Positions 32,227 to 33,507 of a DNA stretch of 33,507 bases are shown one piece after another (position 1 is the first letter of the stretch; each line of letters opens with the position of its first letter). The position numbers and the translations under genes were made by a program. The stretch lies in assembly GCF_006335115.1 (NCBI RefSeq), contig NZ_VDMJ01000034.1:1-33507 (forward strand), written 5' to 3'. The notes under the pieces are model-generated. The model made no database searches and was not told the DNA's origin. It was given only the letters and a program-made list of their open reading frames with translations. This stretch comes from Streptomyces sp. NP160. Its GTDB lineage: Bacteria; Actinomycetota; Actinomycetes; Actinomycetales; Quadrisphaeraceae.

Positions 32227-32964
32227 ATGGCGCCCGGCGCGAACCACTCCCAGCCTGCGCCACCTCTTGCCCCCCGCACTCCAGAGGGGACCCACGGCGA
32301 AGCTCAGTGGCATCGAGCCTTGGCCATCGCCCAGACCATCCCTCTGCCAGCACGCGACGACCAGCCGCGCCAGGCCCGCCGCGGCAAGGCGGCCTTCGCT
32401 GCGGTCGTGCTGTCCCTGACGGCGACCGGCCTGGTCGTGGCCTACGGGCAGCACTCGGCCTCCGGCGCCGCCGCATCCACCACGTCGTCCGCGTCCTGGT
32501 CCCGCCTGGGCTTGCAGTTGGGTCTGACAGCCCTTGGTCTCGCCCTGCTGGTGACCGGTGTCGTTGTCATCGTGCGCAGCGGCTACTGGCGAGCTAGCGC
32601 CCGCGGCCCGCTGAGCGCTCTGGACCGTCCTGAGCGGCGGCTGGTGATGCGTCAGCTGCGCGGCCAGCAGCCCGTGGACACCGCCGACCAGCCGCACATG
32701 CTGGTGCTGCTGGCGGTGGCCGCGGGCCTTCGAAGGCCCTGGGGATATCTGCTGCTGGTCTGCGGAATGGTCACCAACGTCGCCGCCCAGGCTGTCGGGG
32801 CTGCTCGCCCGCCGGCGCTTGTGTGGGTTTGGGTGCTCTGCCTGGTGCTCTTCGCTGCCGCCTCGGTGCGACTGTTGCACGACAAGAAGGTTGCCGAGCG
32901 CTTCCTGGACCGGTACCTGTGGTCTGCGGGTGGCGGTGCAGATCTGGTGCGCCCGGGCCGGTGA
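32227..32964 (+). CDS. Membrane protein, unknown function
   Basis: A 245-aa protein. A Pro-rich hydrophilic N-terminus precedes two helices (about 55-73 and 95-115), then a cytoplasmic linker (SALDRPERRLVMRQLRGQQP) and two further helices (about 170-190 and 195-215). No family recognised. ATG with GGAG 5 nt upstream. The stop overlaps the next start (GTGA), so the two membrane proteins are coupled. Confidence 0.72.
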   Translation: MAPGANHSQPAPPLAPRTPEGTHGEAQWHRALAIAQTIPLPARDDQPRQARRGKAAFAAVVLSLTATGLVVAYGQHSASGAAASTTSSASWSRLGLQLGLTALGLALLVTGVVVIVRSGYWRASARGPLSALDRPERRLVMRQLRGQQPVDTADQPHMLVLLAVAAGLRRPWGYLLLVCGMVTNVAAQAVGAARPPALVWVWVLCLVLFAAASVRLLHDKKVAERFLDRYLWSAGGGADLVRPGR

Positions 32965-33461
32965 GTCCACTCGGTCTCAGCCGGCGTTCGGAGCCGATCC
33001 GGCTGTGGCGCTGGCCGCGCACCGAGTGGGAGCGGCTGCTTGCGGGGGTGCTTGCTGGGCTGCTCCTGGTCACCGGGATGGCGATCCTGCGCTCTGGGCC
33101 CGGTGCAGATGCCCGTGCGGCGCAGCTGCGAACCCAAGGGGTGCAGACCAGCGCCCACATCACCCGGATTGAGACCACCGGGCCCGGTGGACCACGGGTG
33201 AGCATCGAGTTCACCGCCGCCGACGGGCAGGTCGTGACAGCTGAGGGCGAGCGCCCCGGTGGCCAGTACAGCCTCGGCGGGAAGCTGGCGGTGGTGTACG
33301 ACCCTGATGACCCGCAGTCCTTCGCCTTCGGCCGTCGCACCGACGTGGATGCTCCTGAGCCGGTGTGGGCCTTCTTCGGCGGATTGACCACAGGTCTAGG
33401 GCTGTGGCAGCTGCTCAGGACTGTGGCTGGCCTACGGCTGCTGCGGCGTGCGGTCGCGTAG
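32961..33461 (+). CDS. DUF3592-like membrane protein
   Basis: A 166-aa protein with an N-terminal helix (LLAGVLAGLLLVTGMAIL), a small beta domain (ITRIETTGPGGPRVSIEFTA and LAVVYDPDDPQSFAFG, typical of DUF3592) and a C-terminal helix. Function unknown. GTG start overlapping the upstream stop. It ends 46 nt before the window edge. Confidence 0.75.
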   Translation: MSPLGLSRRSEPIRLWRWPRTEWERLLAGVLAGLLLVTGMAILRSGPGADARAAQLRTQGVQTSAHITRIETTGPGGPRVSIEFTAADGQVVTAEGERPGGQYSLGGKLAVVYDPDDPQSFAFGRRTDVDAPEPVWAFFGGLTTGLGLWQLLRTVAGLRLLRRAVA

Positions 33462-33464
33462 GCC

Positions 33465-33507
33465 GATCGTCTGCGCAGCAGCCCGGACAGCGATCGTCTG
33501 CGAAGCA
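33465..33507 (+). repeat. Direct repeat at the window edge
   Basis: CGATCGTCTGCGCAGCA and CGATCGTCTGCGAAGCA, about 29 bp apart and differing at one base. The repeat may continue beyond the window. Confidence 0.5.

Overview
The window is very GC-rich, with dense, often overlapping genes (ATGA/GTGA stop-start overlaps), many GTG starts and several starts placed 5-7 nt after a TANNNT -10 box (leaderless-type promoters). This points to a high-GC Gram-positive (Actinomycetota), possibly Kineosporiales, though the order is a guess. No rRNA, tRNA or CRISPR array was seen.

Layout. 1-790: decayed DNA with a palindromic repeat and membrane-protein remnants. 790-7601 (minus strand): a cell-envelope module made of an ABC transporter with a small membrane-anchored partner, an OmpR-type two-component system, an undecaprenyl-pyrophosphate phosphatase (UppP) and a DedA protein. 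Two near-identical 37-bp promoter/operator elements lie upstream of the ABC operon and of uppP-dedA, suggesting one regulon for lipid-carrier recycling and envelope stress. 7651-9716: a ChrB-like protein divergent from an MFS transporter. 9788-10138: a STAS anti-anti-sigma factor.

10.2-18.1 kb is an accessory zone of single genes and short operons: a peptidase E-methyltransferase pair, an ApeA-like HEPN protein (probable phage defence), a second methyltransferase, a hypothetical protein, a MerR/thioredoxin-like/flavin disulfide reductase set with a classical MerR operator, and an orphan HicB-like protein. A dispersed palindrome, GTCAGCG-N3-CGCTGAC, recurs between these genes, with one partly compensated variant.

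18.2-31.4 kb holds an amino-acid locus: a LysG/ArgP-like LysR regulator, an Lrp/AsnC regulator, an aldehyde dehydrogenase, a homoserine dehydrogenase, an XRE-cupin regulator, a stand-alone B3/B4 (tRNA-editing type) protein, a Cys/Met-family PLP enzyme, a pair of guanidinium-exporter-type SMR proteins, a DapA-family enzyme and an MFS transporter. The combination of PLP gamma-lyase-type enzyme, B3/B4 protein, homoserine dehydrogenase, ALDH and XRE-cupin resembles the canavanine utilisation loci described in Pseudomonas and Rhizobiales. Here it looks damaged: an IS21-family element (20935-23328, 5-bp target duplication) interrupts the aldehyde dehydrogenase, and one SMR gene has an in-frame stop. 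The IS21 istA is itself frameshifted.

31.6-33.5 kb: a DUF6869-like protein and two small membrane proteins, the second DUF3592-like.
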